Shown piece after piece: positions 1-9,205 of a DNA stretch of 64,000 nt (the stretch's first letter is position 1; every line of letters begins with the position of its first letter). The DNA comes from Bactericera cockerelli. Taxonomy: Eukaryota > Arthropoda > Insecta > Hemiptera > Triozidae. The position numbers were made by a program, and so were the translations under genes. Location of the stretch: positions 744,001 through 808,000 of the forward strand of contig CM044962.1 of assembly GCA_024516035.1 (NCBI GenBank). Direction: 5' to 3'. The notes beneath the pieces were generated by a model. It saw only the letters and a program-made list of their open reading frames with translations, was not told the origin of the DNA and made no database searches.

Positions 1-203
1 CACCCGGGGCGAGAGACCACCCGAGACGAGAGACCGCGAGACGTACCCGAGACTTGCACACGAGTGCTAGCCGAGAGTAGGCGAGCGTAAACGAGGTGCA
101 CAGGTACACTCTCGCGCTCGGCTGCGCTCGCCTTGCCTCGGCGAGATTGTACTAGCATTACATATTTATTATGTAAGGTACCATGCAACACATAAATACT
201 TAC

Positions 204-257
204 ATAATTCCGGTCGTCTTCTTCGTTGTAAGCCAACTTGACCACACCGTACGAACC
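204..257 (-). CDS. CaMKK: CaMKK exon encoding the kinase glycine-rich loop
   Basis: An 18-codon exon, phase 0 at both ends, translates to GSYGVVKLAYNEEDDRNY. It is preceded on the minus strand by a TTCCAG acceptor (ends at 258) and followed by a GTAAGT donor (203-198). The peptide matches the ATP-binding glycine-rich loop of CaM kinase kinases, which in animals reads GKGSYGVVKLAYNE. CaMKK phosphorylates and activates CaMKI, CaMKIV and AMPK in the cytoplasm after calcium/calmodulin binding. The preceding exon (26038-26332) ends in IGQ, so splicing gives I-G-Q-G-S-Y-G-V-V. Glutamine stands where vertebrates have lysine. The next exon, with the catalytic lysine, would lie left of base 1. Family assignment is from remembered family motifs, not a search. 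Confidence 0.85.
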
Positions 258-842
258 CTGGAATCCAAAACAGAAAGTTTAAAATTCGATTAGTGCTTGT
301 TCGTTTTCTATGGGATTGAAGATTTCACAAAGATATTTACATTTTAGTATAGTTAAAATTTCACGATGATTTTAGATTTTCATATAGTCATAATCTCAAA
401 AAGATTTTATATTTTAATAATTTTAATAGAAAGATATACAGGGTGTCCACTTTTGTTACAGAAAAGTTCAGAATCGATTCCAGGGGACAACTTAAGACTA
501 AAAGAATCTCATGTGATTTTTCGATGAACGAAGAAAATAATTCACATGATTAAGAAGACAAAGAAGATAAAGAAGAAAAAAAATGAACTTGTTGAGGCGA
601 AAAGAATTTAATTGTTTTCACTTCTTTGTTTAGTATGGTAAAAATAAGGTACCTACATACAAATAGGTACAAACTTAATACAAAATATTTATTTTGTAGC
701 TATTTATATTCAAAAATCAGTTTTGTCTTCTTCTCACTTGTATCTTTGTCGAGGTAAAAATATCTCAGAATATTTTTCTCTTAGGATGTCCCGTAGAATT
801 GATACTTATATAATTATATTTTCTATGAAAAAACTTGTAGGT

Positions 843-917
843 AGAATAGAATAGAATAGAAATTACCTTGTTTATACTGCCGAGGTGAGACTGAAAAGTC
901 CCTTTATTCCAGCAGTC
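843..917 (-). mobile_element. SINE-E 3' fragment with pentamer tail
   Basis: The sequence from about 861 (a TTTATACTGCC block through TTATTCCAGCAGT) matches the body of the full SINE-E copy at 25798-26007. In minus orientation it ends in four GAATA-type pentamers instead of the trinucleotide tail of that copy. The tRNA-like head is absent. Confidence 0.55.
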
Positions 918-950
918 TAAACAAGGTCTCTTGTTTAGACTGCTGGAATA
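905..950. repeat. Perfect 21-bp inverted repeat, 4-nt loop
   Basis: Positions 905-925 are the exact reverse complement of 930-950, separated by GTCT. The left arm is part of a SINE-E body fragment. The right arm looks like a reverted copy of it, so the hairpin probably arose by a local inversion or template switch. Confidence 0.9.
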
Positions 951-1428
951 GGTACATCCTGTATACTATTTTATAAAGATAATATAGACATGTTAAATTA
1001 ACATGCCTGAAAAAATGTCAGCTACAGAGGTTATGGTAACATTTCTCTCTATCTCTCTCACTCTATATATATCTCTCTCTCTCTCTTATTTTGTATAGTG
1101 TCCTTTGCAGAATTTCGAATTTCCTCTCTCCTTCATTTTAACTATTTTCCGTCCTTTCCTCTATCTCTCCCTCTGTATAAATCTCGTATTCTCTCTCCCC
1201 TCACTCTCTCATAACAAAGGGTCAAATATGCATCCATTCTTCTTTTGTGTGAGGGAAGCAGAGTCTATGAATTGTGATCCTTTGCAGATTTTCCTTTATA
1301 TCTTAATAATAATACTCTCTCTCTCTTTTCTCTCTCTTCTTCCCTCGTATTTTGTATAGTGTCCTTTAAAGAATTTCTTTTATATTTAAACTTCTCCTGT
1401 CTCTTTCTCTCCTTTCTTTAGCTCTTTC

Positions 1429-1545
1429 TCAGAGAGAGAGAGATAGAGAGAAAATAGTTAAAAGAGAAAAAGAAAGAGAGAGAGACAGTAAATTTTGCAA
1501 AGGATACTAAACAAAATAAAAGAGAGAGAGAGACAGGTAGAGAGA
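1429..1545. repeat. Purine-rich (GA)n microsatellite
   Basis: Runs of AGAGAG are interrupted by GATAGAGAGAAAATAG and GACAG variants. A pyrimidine (CT)n-like tract lies just left of it (about 1050-1430), so the region is a purine/pyrimidine inverted low-complexity block. The open frame through the pyrimidine tract is a composition effect. Confidence 0.85.
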
Positions 1546-1561
1546 TAGAGATAGTAAGAGT

Positions 1562-1745
1562 TTACACTGATTTTTCTGTTTACACTGATTAAAATAGAGA
1601 GGTTAGTTGATGGCATGGATACTCAGAACTATTACCTGCTGATGAGAGCAAATAAGCGCAAAACAGCTGTCCAGGTAAGTATGTTCTGATATTCATGTAC
1701 ATCTAGTACAACTTCTCACTTCTCTGTTTACACTGATTTCTGTTT
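1562..1745 (+). repeat. Dispersed repeat family H, clean copy
   Basis: A segment containing TTTCTGTTTACACTGAT, GAGGTTAGTTGATG and GATATTCATGTACATCTA recurs at 36303-36430 (degraded) and 21409-21500 (partial). No coding potential or terminal structure is seen. It is useful because comparison with the 36 kb copy shows what kind of damage the 29-55 kb region carries. Confidence 0.6.
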
Positions 1746-1769
1746 ACACTGAAGAGATTAATAGAGAAA

Positions 1770-1790
1770 AGGAGAGGGAATGAGAGAGAT

Positions 1791-1823
<33 letters not shown>

Positions 1824-1838
1824 AGAAGAGAGAGAAAT

Positions 1839-1877
<39 letters not shown>
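1770..1877. repeat. (GA)n microsatellite
   Basis: A nearly pure GA array with a few AAGAAG and AATAGAAAG interruptions. Frames through it on both strands (Arg-Glu and Ser-Leu repeats) are artefacts. Confidence 0.9.
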
Positions 1878-1879
<2 letters not shown>

Positions 1880-1999
1880 CCTTCAGCAAGCACAACTCGA
1901 TATTTCTAGGAACCAGGATTATTACAAGCAGTGATATGCAATTTTCAAATGCCCTGATCACTTTCAGCGAGATATACCTAATTATGTAGGTATGTACGT

Positions 2000-2394
2000 T
2001 TTGATGATAAGGTGTGATGCGAAAATTTGAAATGGTCTAGTGACCTAGGCAAATTTTAGCTGGCTATAGATTAATCAAAATATTCGAGACAAGAAAATGT
2101 CGTTGTCCAAATCCCTAGGGGAAATGCAAACGCTGTGTCAAGGTATAGGTACATTGAGATGAACAGATGCTAGAATTGCTACATACGTTGAGAAGTTTAC
2201 AATAAAAAATTGTCACTAAGGTGACGCCCTGCAGTATTTCGTAAGCTCCTTCCTGCACACCGACTGGCAAGGATCCAGATTCGGGTTTGATGCAATGCAG
2301 ATGTAACCAGTAACCTAGAGAGTCTTCCCCCTTCAAATATAGCTCAGAAGTGATAAAAACAAATGGAAAAAGAAACATCAAGGTGAGAAAAGGA
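2000..2394. other. No recognisable feature
   Basis: Moderately AT-rich unique-looking sequence between two purine arrays. The segment AACCTAGAGAG..CTTCAAATATAGCT near 2311-2350 recurs at 2570-2605, so the array to the right includes a duplicated flank. No splice-bounded exon or tRNA-like box was seen. Confidence 0.4.
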
Positions 2395-3200
2395 AATAAG
2401 GAAAGAGAGAGAGGAGGAGAGAACATGAGAAAGAAAGAGAAAAAGGTGAAAAAGAGAAAGTTGAAGGGAAAGTGAGAGGTAATAAAAAGAGAAAGAGAGG
2501 GTAGGAGAAAGAAGGAAAGAGAGATGCGATGAGATAAAGTAGATAATAGAGAAAGAGAAGGCAGATGTAACCTAGAGAGATTTTCCCCCTCCAAATATAG
2601 CTGAGAGGTGATAAAAACAAATGGAAAGAGACAGGAAAAAGTGTGAAAGAGAGAGAAGGAAAGAGAAAAAGAGACAGAGAGAAAGAGACAGAGAGAGAGA
2701 GAAAGAGAGAGAGAGAGACAGAGAGAGAGAGACAGAGAGAGAGAGACAGAGAGAGAGAGAAGGAAAGAGAAAAAGAGACAGAGAGAAAGAGAAAGAGAGA
2801 GAGAGACAGAGAGAGAGAGAAGGAAAGAGAAAAAGAGACAAAGAGAAAGAGAGAGAGAGACAGAGAGAGAGAGACAGAGAGAGAGAGAAGGAAAGAGAAA
2901 AAGAGACAGAGAGAAAGAGAGAGAGAGACAGAGAGAGAGAGACAGAGAGAGAGAGAAGGAAAGAGAAAAAGAGACAGAGAGAAAGAGACAGAGAGAGAGA
3001 GAGAGAGAGAAGGAAAGAGAAAAAGAGACAGAGAAAAAGAGAGAAAGAGAGAGAGAGACAGAGAGAGAGAGACAGAGAGAGAGAGACAGAGAGAGAGAGA
3101 AGGAAAGAGAAAAAGAGACAGAGAGAAAGAGAAAGAGAGAGAGAGAGACAGAGAGAGAGAGACAGAGAGAGAGAGAAGGAAAGAGAAAAAGATACAGAGA
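2395..3200. repeat. Higher-order purine satellite, left flank of the LINE
   Basis: After a diffuse GA-rich lead (2395-2570), the stretch from about 2640 consists of GA tracts punctuated by a recurring block, GAAGGAAAGAGAAAAAGAGA, seen about eight times at 55-100 bp spacing with CAGAGAGA between. The same block and order recur in the array at 8641-8927. The array stops exactly where the LINE 3' pentamer tail starts (about 3201). Confidence 0.85.
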
Positions 3201-3530
3201 ATTGAATTGAATTGAATTGAAAATAGGGCAAATTTATTTACATCAAGAAAATATACATTTTGGATCACCTCCTAAGCTAAACTTAACTTTTTGGGAGGTA
3301 AGCTCCTCTCTTATGTAAAAATTTAAAACTAGGATGAAATAATTTTATCATAACCACAAAATTTAAGCATTTTTTTTTTTATTAAACAATGATTCAGCAA
3401 GTCAGTACCAAATGAATCAATTTAATACCAACAATATAGAGAATCGAACCCTATATTAAGATTTCTGACTTTCAAGACATGGTTAGAAAATTGTGTCTGA
3501 AAAGGTAAGTACATAATAATTTTACAATGT

Positions 3531-6473
3531 TCAGGGGCTCGAACCCCGATTTAAAATACTCTCTTTGAGTTTTGATTTAAGCGAATTTCTGTTTGTTTCA
3601 TCGATGAATTCCTGACAGTATGCATTCAGGAGCCTGGGCAGTCTGTATTCAAGTGTCCTGTCCCCGTAGCGCTTGGTGTTGACTCTTGTGCGTCTGAACG
3701 CCTGGTGTCTTAGTTGATATGGCTGCTCAGTGAGTTGTCTAAATTTGTCATTAAAAAAGTTAGAATAGATAAGTACATAATTTGACAACTCATCTGGTGT
3801 TAGACACGACACGTTGGTATGATGAAACAGGAGTTTTCTAATTTGCTTCTGCTGGGTGTTGAGTGGGCTCAGGACATATTGAGGGGCGTAAGTGTAGAGG
3901 GTGACTCCATACCGTAGGATCGAATCGACAAGCGAGAAATAAATCGTTTTTTTAGCTGTAATCGGGAAGGCTTGAGCGTTTATTTTGTTGAGCTTATATT
4001 TTATTATGCGCATTTTTTTGCAAAGATTGACAACATGCTGTCTCATTTGAAACTCGTTATCGATTTGAATGCCCAGGTATTTAGCGTTATTTTTATAATC
4101 AATAGAATTACATGAGCAAGAGGTTGTGTATGTTTTGTGGTAGAGACAATTCCGGTTGTGGCAAATTATTTTACTGTAGTTAATATTTCTTTTGCTCATG
4201 TAACCCATAATAAGTGCTTCTGTTTTACTTTCATTCAAGAATATATGGTTGTTATAGAAATATTTTTGTAGATTAATAAAATCAGCCTGTGCATTTTTCA
4301 CAGCTATTTCTGGATCTTTATGTATGGAAATTATGCAACTGTCGTCTGCAAACATTTTCAAGCTCCCTGTTCTTTGGACATACTGCACGTCGTAGGTGTA
4401 AACATTAAACCAGGTAGGGGAATTAATCCCCCCCTGTACAGAGCCTTGCTCTACAGGTAGCTCCCCACTGGTGGCGGTTCCGATGCGCGTTACCTGTCTC
4501 CTCCCTTCTAGATAGTGTTTGAATATATTATTATGCGACATTCCTACTTCATTGAATTTTCTTAATAGGACAGCATGGTCCAAAGTATCGAAAACGAAAC
4601 TCAGATCGAGTAGAAGTATCACCACACAAAGCCTTTTGTCCAGAGCGGTATTTATTTGGTCTGAGAATTCTTGCAAAAGAGTTATCGTACTTTTCCCGCT
4701 CTGAAAACCATGCTGAAAATCGGGTAGAATATAATTATCTTCTAGGTACCTCTTTGTTATATTATTCATGTGTTTTTCGAGAACCTTTTCAAAAATGGGT
4801 AGAGATCCCACTGGCCGGTAGTTTCTCAACTCGTCAGGTTTACCTCTCTTGAACAGTGGTGTAATGCTGGAGGTCTTCAGGCTCTGAGGTACGCAAGATT
4901 TATCGATCATTAAATTTATAATGTGCGTGACCAGGGGTGTAAACAGAGCGGCGTTCCGGACCACGTCACCGTTTCTGATGCCGTCAGATCCTCGGCCTGT
5001 CTTCTTCATATTCTTCAGGATGGTATAGATTTCCTTCTCCGCGGCTTTCCTCAGAAACATACTGGTTTTATTACCCGGTAACTCGTGTTCCTCGTACTGC
5101 ACGTCCAGTTCTGGGCCTCTGTTTCTTACCTTAATCTCTTTCACTTGATTAATAAAATTATTATTAAACAGATTAGATAAGGATCCAAGGTCATCAGTTT
5201 GGAAATGCCGTTTTAATTTCATTTCGATGGGTTCTCGTACTTTTCTGTCCATCAGGTCATTAATTATCCTCCATGTTTTTAGCATGTCCCCCTGGGCGTC
5301 TAAAAATAATTTATAAATAAATATCCTTTTTTCTTTTTTGATCATATTTGTAGTAATATTTCTCTGTGCTTTATACTGTTCATACAACAGTCTATTATTT
5401 TTATTGTTACGCCATCTTTGCAGTAAAGTTCTTTTCTTATTAATTTCCACTTTTACCTTCTGGGTGACCCATGGCGTTTGAAATTTAGTTTTCTTGATCA
5501 CCTTTTTTGTAGAGGCATCATAAATTTGCAAAAATTTTGACGTGATTTTTTCCATGAGTTCGGTGGGGTCGTTGTATTTTTTTAATGTGTCCCATTCAGT
5601 TAAAAGAATTTTTTCTTGTACAGATTTATTAGCTAAAATATTTATATATTCGGGGTCCTTATTTATTATAATATTATTACGCTGTTTTGTACATATTCTT
5701 AAGGATACCCAATAGTGATCGGCTATTTTATCGTTTATTACCGATGGACAGGCAACGTAATAATTACGATTGATTCTATAATTAACATGATCAATGCAGG
5801 ATACAGTTGGCTGTTCATTCAACATTTCTTCCCTCGTAGGTTTTGTTATAGAGGGTATAAGGGTATTATCATAAAGGATATTAAGATATCTAGAGTTTTT
5901 ACCTGTCTTCTTAAGTGTACAGATATTAACATCGCCAATCATAATAATATTTTCATCCCTCCCACATGCATTCTGAAGCCAGAATTGTAAATCCGTAAGG
6001 AACCTGTCCAGGTTGAGTCTGGGGGGTCTGTACAGAGCCACTAGGGTGAAAACGTGTTTCCTCTGAGGGTGGATCATTCTAAGACACAGGTTTTCAGCTT
6101 GATCTAAATTATATTTCAGGTTTTCCACGTACCACGAATCTTTATGAAAGACAATTACCCCCCCTCCACTCCTTAGTAGCCGACATCTGCTTATCTGAGT
6201 AAAGTTTCTCAACTGGTAGGCGACAGCTTCCTCCTCTCGAACATTGACTTCCGTCAGAATAAGTATGTCGAGCTTTAACATCAGATCTTGAATTTTTATG
6301 CACAGAAGGTCCCAGTGTACGCGTAAGCTTCGGACATTTATATGTAAAAGAGACAAGATATCATTATTAAATATACTTTCTTTCCATTCTTCAAGATTTT
6401 CAAAAGAATCACAGTTAGGTAAAATATTATTATGTATGCTGTTAAGTAAATTTAAGTTAATATTATGAGTCAT
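3531..6473 (-). CDS. LINE ORF2: endonuclease and reverse transcriptase
   Basis: 980 residues. Residues 40-255 are an APE-type endonuclease: N46 (HINVRSL), E75 (LTEVNV), the ALYRPP block (146-151), D181/N183 (GDVNI), IDH (227-229) and the final DH (252-253). It nicks target DNA to prime reverse transcription. Residues about 530-770 are the RT: NYRPVGSLP (551-559), FQHGFQSGKST (586-596), catalytic D623 in LLDLSFVFDTLDH, QGSVQGGINSP (676-686), and FADD (708-711) in place of the more common YADD. All catalytic residues are present. A C-rich segment (residues 771-788, CHNRNC..CSC) lies in the thumb region, and the C-terminus carries the RTRVNTKRYGDRTLEYRLP motif common in insect LINEs. No RNase H domain is visible. 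It acts as a ribonucleoprotein with ORF1 protein. Confidence 0.95.
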   Translation of the reverse strand: MTHNINLNLLNSIHNNILPNCDSFENLEEWKESIFNNDILSLLHINVRSLRVHWDLLCIKIQDLMLKLDILILTEVNVREEEAVAYQLRNFTQISRCRLLRSGGGVIVFHKDSWYVENLKYNLDQAENLCLRMIHPQRKHVFTLVALYRPPRLNLDRFLTDLQFWLQNACGRDENIIMIGDVNICTLKKTGKNSRYLNILYDNTLIPSITKPTREEMLNEQPTVSCIDHVNYRINRNYYVACPSVINDKIADHYWVSLRICTKQRNNIIINKDPEYINILANKSVQEKILLTEWDTLKKYNDPTELMEKITSKFLQIYDASTKKVIKKTKFQTPWVTQKVKVEINKKRTLLQRWRNNKNNRLLYEQYKAQRNITTNMIKKEKRIFIYKLFLDAQGDMLKTWRIINDLMDRKVREPIEMKLKRHFQTDDLGSLSNLFNNNFINQVKEIKVRNRGPELDVQYEEHELPGNKTSMFLRKAAEKEIYTILKNMKKTGRGSDGIRNGDVVRNAALFTPLVTHIINLMIDKSCVPQSLKTSSITPLFKRGKPDELRNYRPVGSLPIFEKVLEKHMNNITKRYLEDNYILPDFQHGFQSGKSTITLLQEFSDQINTALDKRLCVVILLLDLSFVFDTLDHAVLLRKFNEVGMSHNNIFKHYLEGRRQVTRIGTATSGELPVEQGSVQGGINSPTWFNVYTYDVQYVQRTGSLKMFADDSCIISIHKDPEIAVKNAQADFINLQKYFYNNHIFLNESKTEALIMGYMSKRNINYSKIICHNRNCLYHKTYTTSCSCNSIDYKNNAKYLGIQIDNEFQMRQHVVNLCKKMRIIKYKLNKINAQAFPITAKKTIYFSLVDSILRYGVTLYTYAPQYVLSPLNTQQKQIRKLLFHHTNVSCLTPDELSNYVLIYSNFFNDKFRQLTEQPYQLRHQAFRRTRVNTKRYGDRTLEYRLPRLLNAYCQEFIDETNRNSLKSKLKESILNRGSSP

Positions 6474-6527
6474 ATTTGATTATGAAAGAGACATTTATGT
6501 GATTAATCGTTGATGAGACTTTATGTC

Positions 6528-7514
6528 TTACAGTTTTCCCAGATCATCCATGCATGTGAGGGTATCGATTTTCGAATCATCCGTTTTTTTTAATAAGATT
6601 TTTCCATTTTTTATCCATAGAAAAGAAAACTTTTTATCAACGGCTAAACGCTTAGCCTGGTAAAATAGCTCCTTATAATATGGTGTAAGAAGCTCATTGA
6701 AACCAAGTTTAGAGCACCTGCCTTGTACTATAACATCCATTTTGTTATAAATTTTGTGCTCTTTGATTTTAGTCAGCACACTGCTTCTCATTGCCTCAGA
6801 AGTAAACTGGATAACAAGGGAATTGTTTTTTTCATTTTTATTTTCTTTGTTCGGCTTTGATATTTTTTGTACCCTATACTGTACCTTACCCTCAGCAGAG
6901 TGTCCCGTTTTGGCCAGCAGCTCCTCCACAAAGGCTTTCTCGTCCACATCAAAATTCTTAAACCCCGTGACCTCGAGCTTGGTAGAAATGTCACTCTGCT
7001 CTCTTTGCTGCACTATGACCTCTAGCTTCTTCACTCTGGTACCCAACTCATTGCTCACTGCCTCCTGGGTGGCTAATTTCTTCTCGAGGAGAATGTTTTT
7101 CTGCTCCAACCCTTTCACAGTATTTACCATATCAGCTAATGTCTCACCATAGTAAGTTAAAGAATTCTGTAGCTCACCAAATTTTTTATTCATAGATGAT
7201 TCCAGTCCCGCCAGCTTACTATCAAGCACTCGTTCTAAGAGTTTAGCAACCCTATTTTCCTCACCTTCGTTCTCATCTTCAGTTCTGTCTACAGTCCTTG
7301 TATCCTGAACACCAGCATTGTTTCCTTTTGAGGTAGCCACTTTCTTGCAGTTATGACACTTCCAGGAGTTCCTTCTTTCGCCCATGGTCCTCCATGAGAC
7401 ATCACTTAGAGTGGAGCAAGGCGAGTAGTGGAATCCTCCCTTGCAAACGCTGCAGGTTACAAAATCACCGTCCGTAGGCAGTGGCTTGTTGCAAGTGCCG
7501 CATGAAGTACTCAT
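6528..7514 (-). CDS. LINE ORF1: PHD finger, coiled coil, FP-like C-terminal domain
   Basis: 328 residues. A C4HC3 PHD-type zinc finger lies at residues 5-56 (C5, C8, C21, C24, H29, C33, C53, C56 with WKC before the last pair). A charged linker follows, then a long heptad-rich coiled coil (about 85-175). The C-terminal 150 residues include FNELLTPYYKELFYQAKRLA and FLWIKNGKILLKK, a pattern known from insect LINE ORF1 proteins and shared with the baculovirus FP-protein domain. Such proteins bind element RNA and chaperone nucleic acid; the PHD finger may influence chromatin targeting, which is inference. It precedes ORF2 by 54 bp on the same strand, presumably on one bicistronic transcript. Confidence 0.9.
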   Translation of the reverse strand: MSTSCGTCNKPLPTDGDFVTCSVCKGGFHYSPCSTLSDVSWRTMGERRNSWKCHNCKKVATSKGNNAGVQDTRTVDRTEDENEGEENRVAKLLERVLDSKLAGLESSMNKKFGELQNSLTYYGETLADMVNTVKGLEQKNILLEKKLATQEAVSNELGTRVKKLEVIVQQREQSDISTKLEVTGFKNFDVDEKAFVEELLAKTGHSAEGKVQYRVQKISKPNKENKNEKNNSLVIQFTSEAMRSSVLTKIKEHKIYNKMDVIVQGRCSKLGFNELLTPYYKELFYQAKRLAVDKKFSFLWIKNGKILLKKTDDSKIDTLTCMDDLGKL

Positions 7515-8309
7515 GGTTCCCAGCTCAGATGATGCAGTGCTTACCTAACTTTATTTTACTATTGATTGTTACGAGGAAGCAGAATGAATGGGATTCTTGA
7601 TTTTAGCGATAACAGTTCACTTGTGTATTAGGTGATAAGATACTTGTTTACTTCACTTGTTGTGTTCCTTATCTCAGTTTTAGTTTCTTATCAGACTAGG
7701 TAACTATCTTTTGGTTTAGGTATTTTAAGATAGCAGTAATTAATTAATTAGAACAAATTTATTTTCGTTTAGCAAATCATTATTTTGTTTATAAAGATTT
7801 GTTTATGTTTTTATTAACAGTTCTGTTGTGTTTATTATTCTTTCGGTAATCAGATGTTATTTGTTTTATGCTTTCCACTTTTCTAAATTAACACGAAATT
7901 TAAAATGGTGGATAAAGTTTTATTTTACAAAATTTATTTTAAATAGATTTGAAGGTGAAATTCACTAATTAGGGCAGTTTTCCAGATTATTTAAAAGAAT
8001 ATTATAAAAACCTTGAAAATATTGTGTTTCAAAGTGCAGTTTTTCATATAATTGTTGTATTAATAACTTTATTAAAGAAAGTTGACACGTCTGATAACAC
8101 ACAAAGGATTCCAGGCCTTAGCACGGAGTTCGGTAAGTCTTTATACTATTTAGTCGGAAATATCGAATTAATTCACTTGAACTTGACTTTTAATTATAAA
8201 TAAAGATTAGTTTTATAAGAAAATTATCTTTTGAAAGAACTTAATCACAAATTTTCTTTAAAAATCACTTAAATTCAATGCTTACTGCGGAGCTGATAAG
8301 ATTTGCTCG

Positions 8310-8405
8310 GCGGAGAGAGAGACAGAGAAAGAGAGAGAGAGAAGAGAGAGAGGGACAGAGAGAGAGAGAGACAGAGGAGAGAGAGAGGAGAGAGACAGAG
8401 AGAGA

Positions 8406-8439
<34 letters not shown>

Positions 8440-8551
8440 CAGAAGAGAGAGAGGAAGAAGAGAGAAAGAGAGAAGAGAGAAAGAGAAAGAGAGAGAGAAG
8501 AGAAGAGAGAGAGAGAGAGACAGAGAGAAGGGCGAGAGAGACAGAGAGAGA
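8310..8551. repeat. Purine (GA)n array at the 5' side of the LINE
   Basis: GA tracts with GACAGAG and GAAGAG interruptions. It begins right after CTCGGCG at the presumed 5' end of the LINE and ends at a (TTTGA)n pentamer run belonging to another LINE fragment. The Arg/Glu frames are artefacts. Confidence 0.9.
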
Positions 8552-8640
8552 TTTGATTTGATTTGATTTGATTTGTTTTATTTTTAATTATAACAATTTA
8601 TTTTACAAATATAACATCTCCTAAGCTAATAAATAACTTA
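8552..8640 (-). mobile_element. 5'-truncated LINE 3' end inside the GA array
   Basis: About 65 bp, read on the minus strand, contain AAGTTA..TTAGCTTAGGAGATG and end in four TCAAA-type pentamers. The segment resembles the 3' UTR of the full element (AAGTTTAGCTTAGGAGGTGAT near 3263-3285), but is clearly diverged and has a different pentamer. It is flanked on both sides by GA satellite. Confidence 0.65.
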
Positions 8641-8884
8641 TGAGAGAGAGAAGGAAAGAGAAAAAGAGACAGAGAGAAAGAGAAAGAGAGAGAGAGAGAC
8701 AGAGAGAGAGAGAGACAGAGAGAGAGAGACAGAGAGAGAGAGAAGGAAAGAGAAAAAGATACAGAGAGAAAGAGAAAGAGAGAGAGAGACAGAGAGAGAG
8801 AGACAGAGAGAGAGAGAGACAGAGACAGGAAAAGGTGTGAAAGAGAGAGAAGGAAAGAGAAAAAGAGACAGAGAGAAAGAGAAA

Positions 8885-8927
<43 letters not shown>
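8641..8927. repeat. Higher-order purine satellite, right block
   Basis: It repeats the block GAAGGAAAGAGAAAAAGA three times and contains the segment GGAAAAGGTGTGAAAGAGAG (about 8827-8846), which has a near copy at 2633-2652. This and the left array are thus parts, or duplicates, of one satellite. Confidence 0.85.
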
Positions 8928-8930
<3 letters not shown>

Positions 8931-8969
8931 AAAAAGGGGAGAGAAGATAAAGCGTGGTATAAGAAAAAG

Positions 8970-9085
8970 AGAAGGTAGATGTAGAAAGTAGAAGGTGGAA
9001 GCTAGAAGGTAGAATGTAGAAAGTAGAATGTAGAAAGTAGAAGATAGATAGTAGATTTTAGAAGGTAGAAGAAGAAAGAGAAGAA
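8970..9085. repeat. (GTAGAA)n-like minisatellite
   Basis: Degenerate tandem units of GTAGAAA / GTAGAATGTAGAAA / GTAGAAG. No coding meaning. Confidence 0.7.
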
Positions 9086-9179
9086 GTTTTCTTTAATAAA
9101 TAGGTGATTTTCTCTTGAAGATAGCTAAATATGACCTGGAAGGAGTTAGGTCTATCTATCTAACTATTCTATTCCTATT

Positions 9180-9205
9180 CTTGTATAGGACTATTCCTAT
9201 ACAAG
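9180..9205. repeat. Small hairpin, 11-bp arms
   Basis: CTTGTATAGGA (9180-9190), loop CTAT, TCCTATACAAG (9195-9205). No T-run follows. Confidence 0.8.

Larger units (their letters stand above)
439..961. mobile_element. Short TIR element with CAGGGTGTCC terminus and TATA flanks
   Basis: The left end reads CAGGGTGTCC and the right end, read inward, CAGGATGTAC. Both are flanked directly by TATA (435-438 and 962-965), which suggests a target duplication. The interior is AT-rich without coding potential and contains a fragment of a SINE body with a GAATA pentamer tail (about 843-917) and a 21-bp hairpin at its right end. The termini and the TATA flanks are the same as those of the 1,648-bp palindrome at 55773-57420, so the two probably belong to one non-autonomous DNA transposon family. 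Superfamily is not assignable from this sequence. Confidence 0.5.
3201..8310 (-). mobile_element. Apparently full-length, intact non-LTR retrotransposon (Jockey/CR1-type)
   Basis: On the minus strand the order is: about 0.8 kb 5' UTR (8310-7515), ORF1 (7514-6528), a 54-bp gap, ORF2 (6473-3531), about 310 bp 3' UTR, and a TTCAA-type pentamer tail (3220-3201) rather than poly(A). There are no frameshifts or in-frame stops, so the element is young. The ORF1 PHD finger plus apurinic-type endonuclease plus RT without RNase H, and a microsatellite tail, are typical of CR1 and Jockey-group LINEs. Both ends abut purine (GA)n satellite, which suggests integration into such an array. The 5' boundary is set only by the GA transition, so it is approximate. 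Confidence 0.8.

Noticed and set aside
1..150. GC-rich GAGACGAGAGACCGCGAGAC stretch as an exon or CpG promoter
   Set aside because: It is a degenerate repeat of GAGACC/CCGAGAC phrases without a splice-bounded open frame; nothing further can be said.
2378..3268. Open frames of 160-300 codons on both strands (Ser/Leu and Arg/Glu repeats)
   Set aside because: They follow from (GA)n composition, which has no stop codons in several frames. There is no initiation or splice context and no non-repetitive segment.
6528..7514. Virus-derived gene, because of the FP-like domain
   Set aside because: The domain is standard in insect LINE ORF1 proteins and sits beside an intact ORF2 in the normal order.
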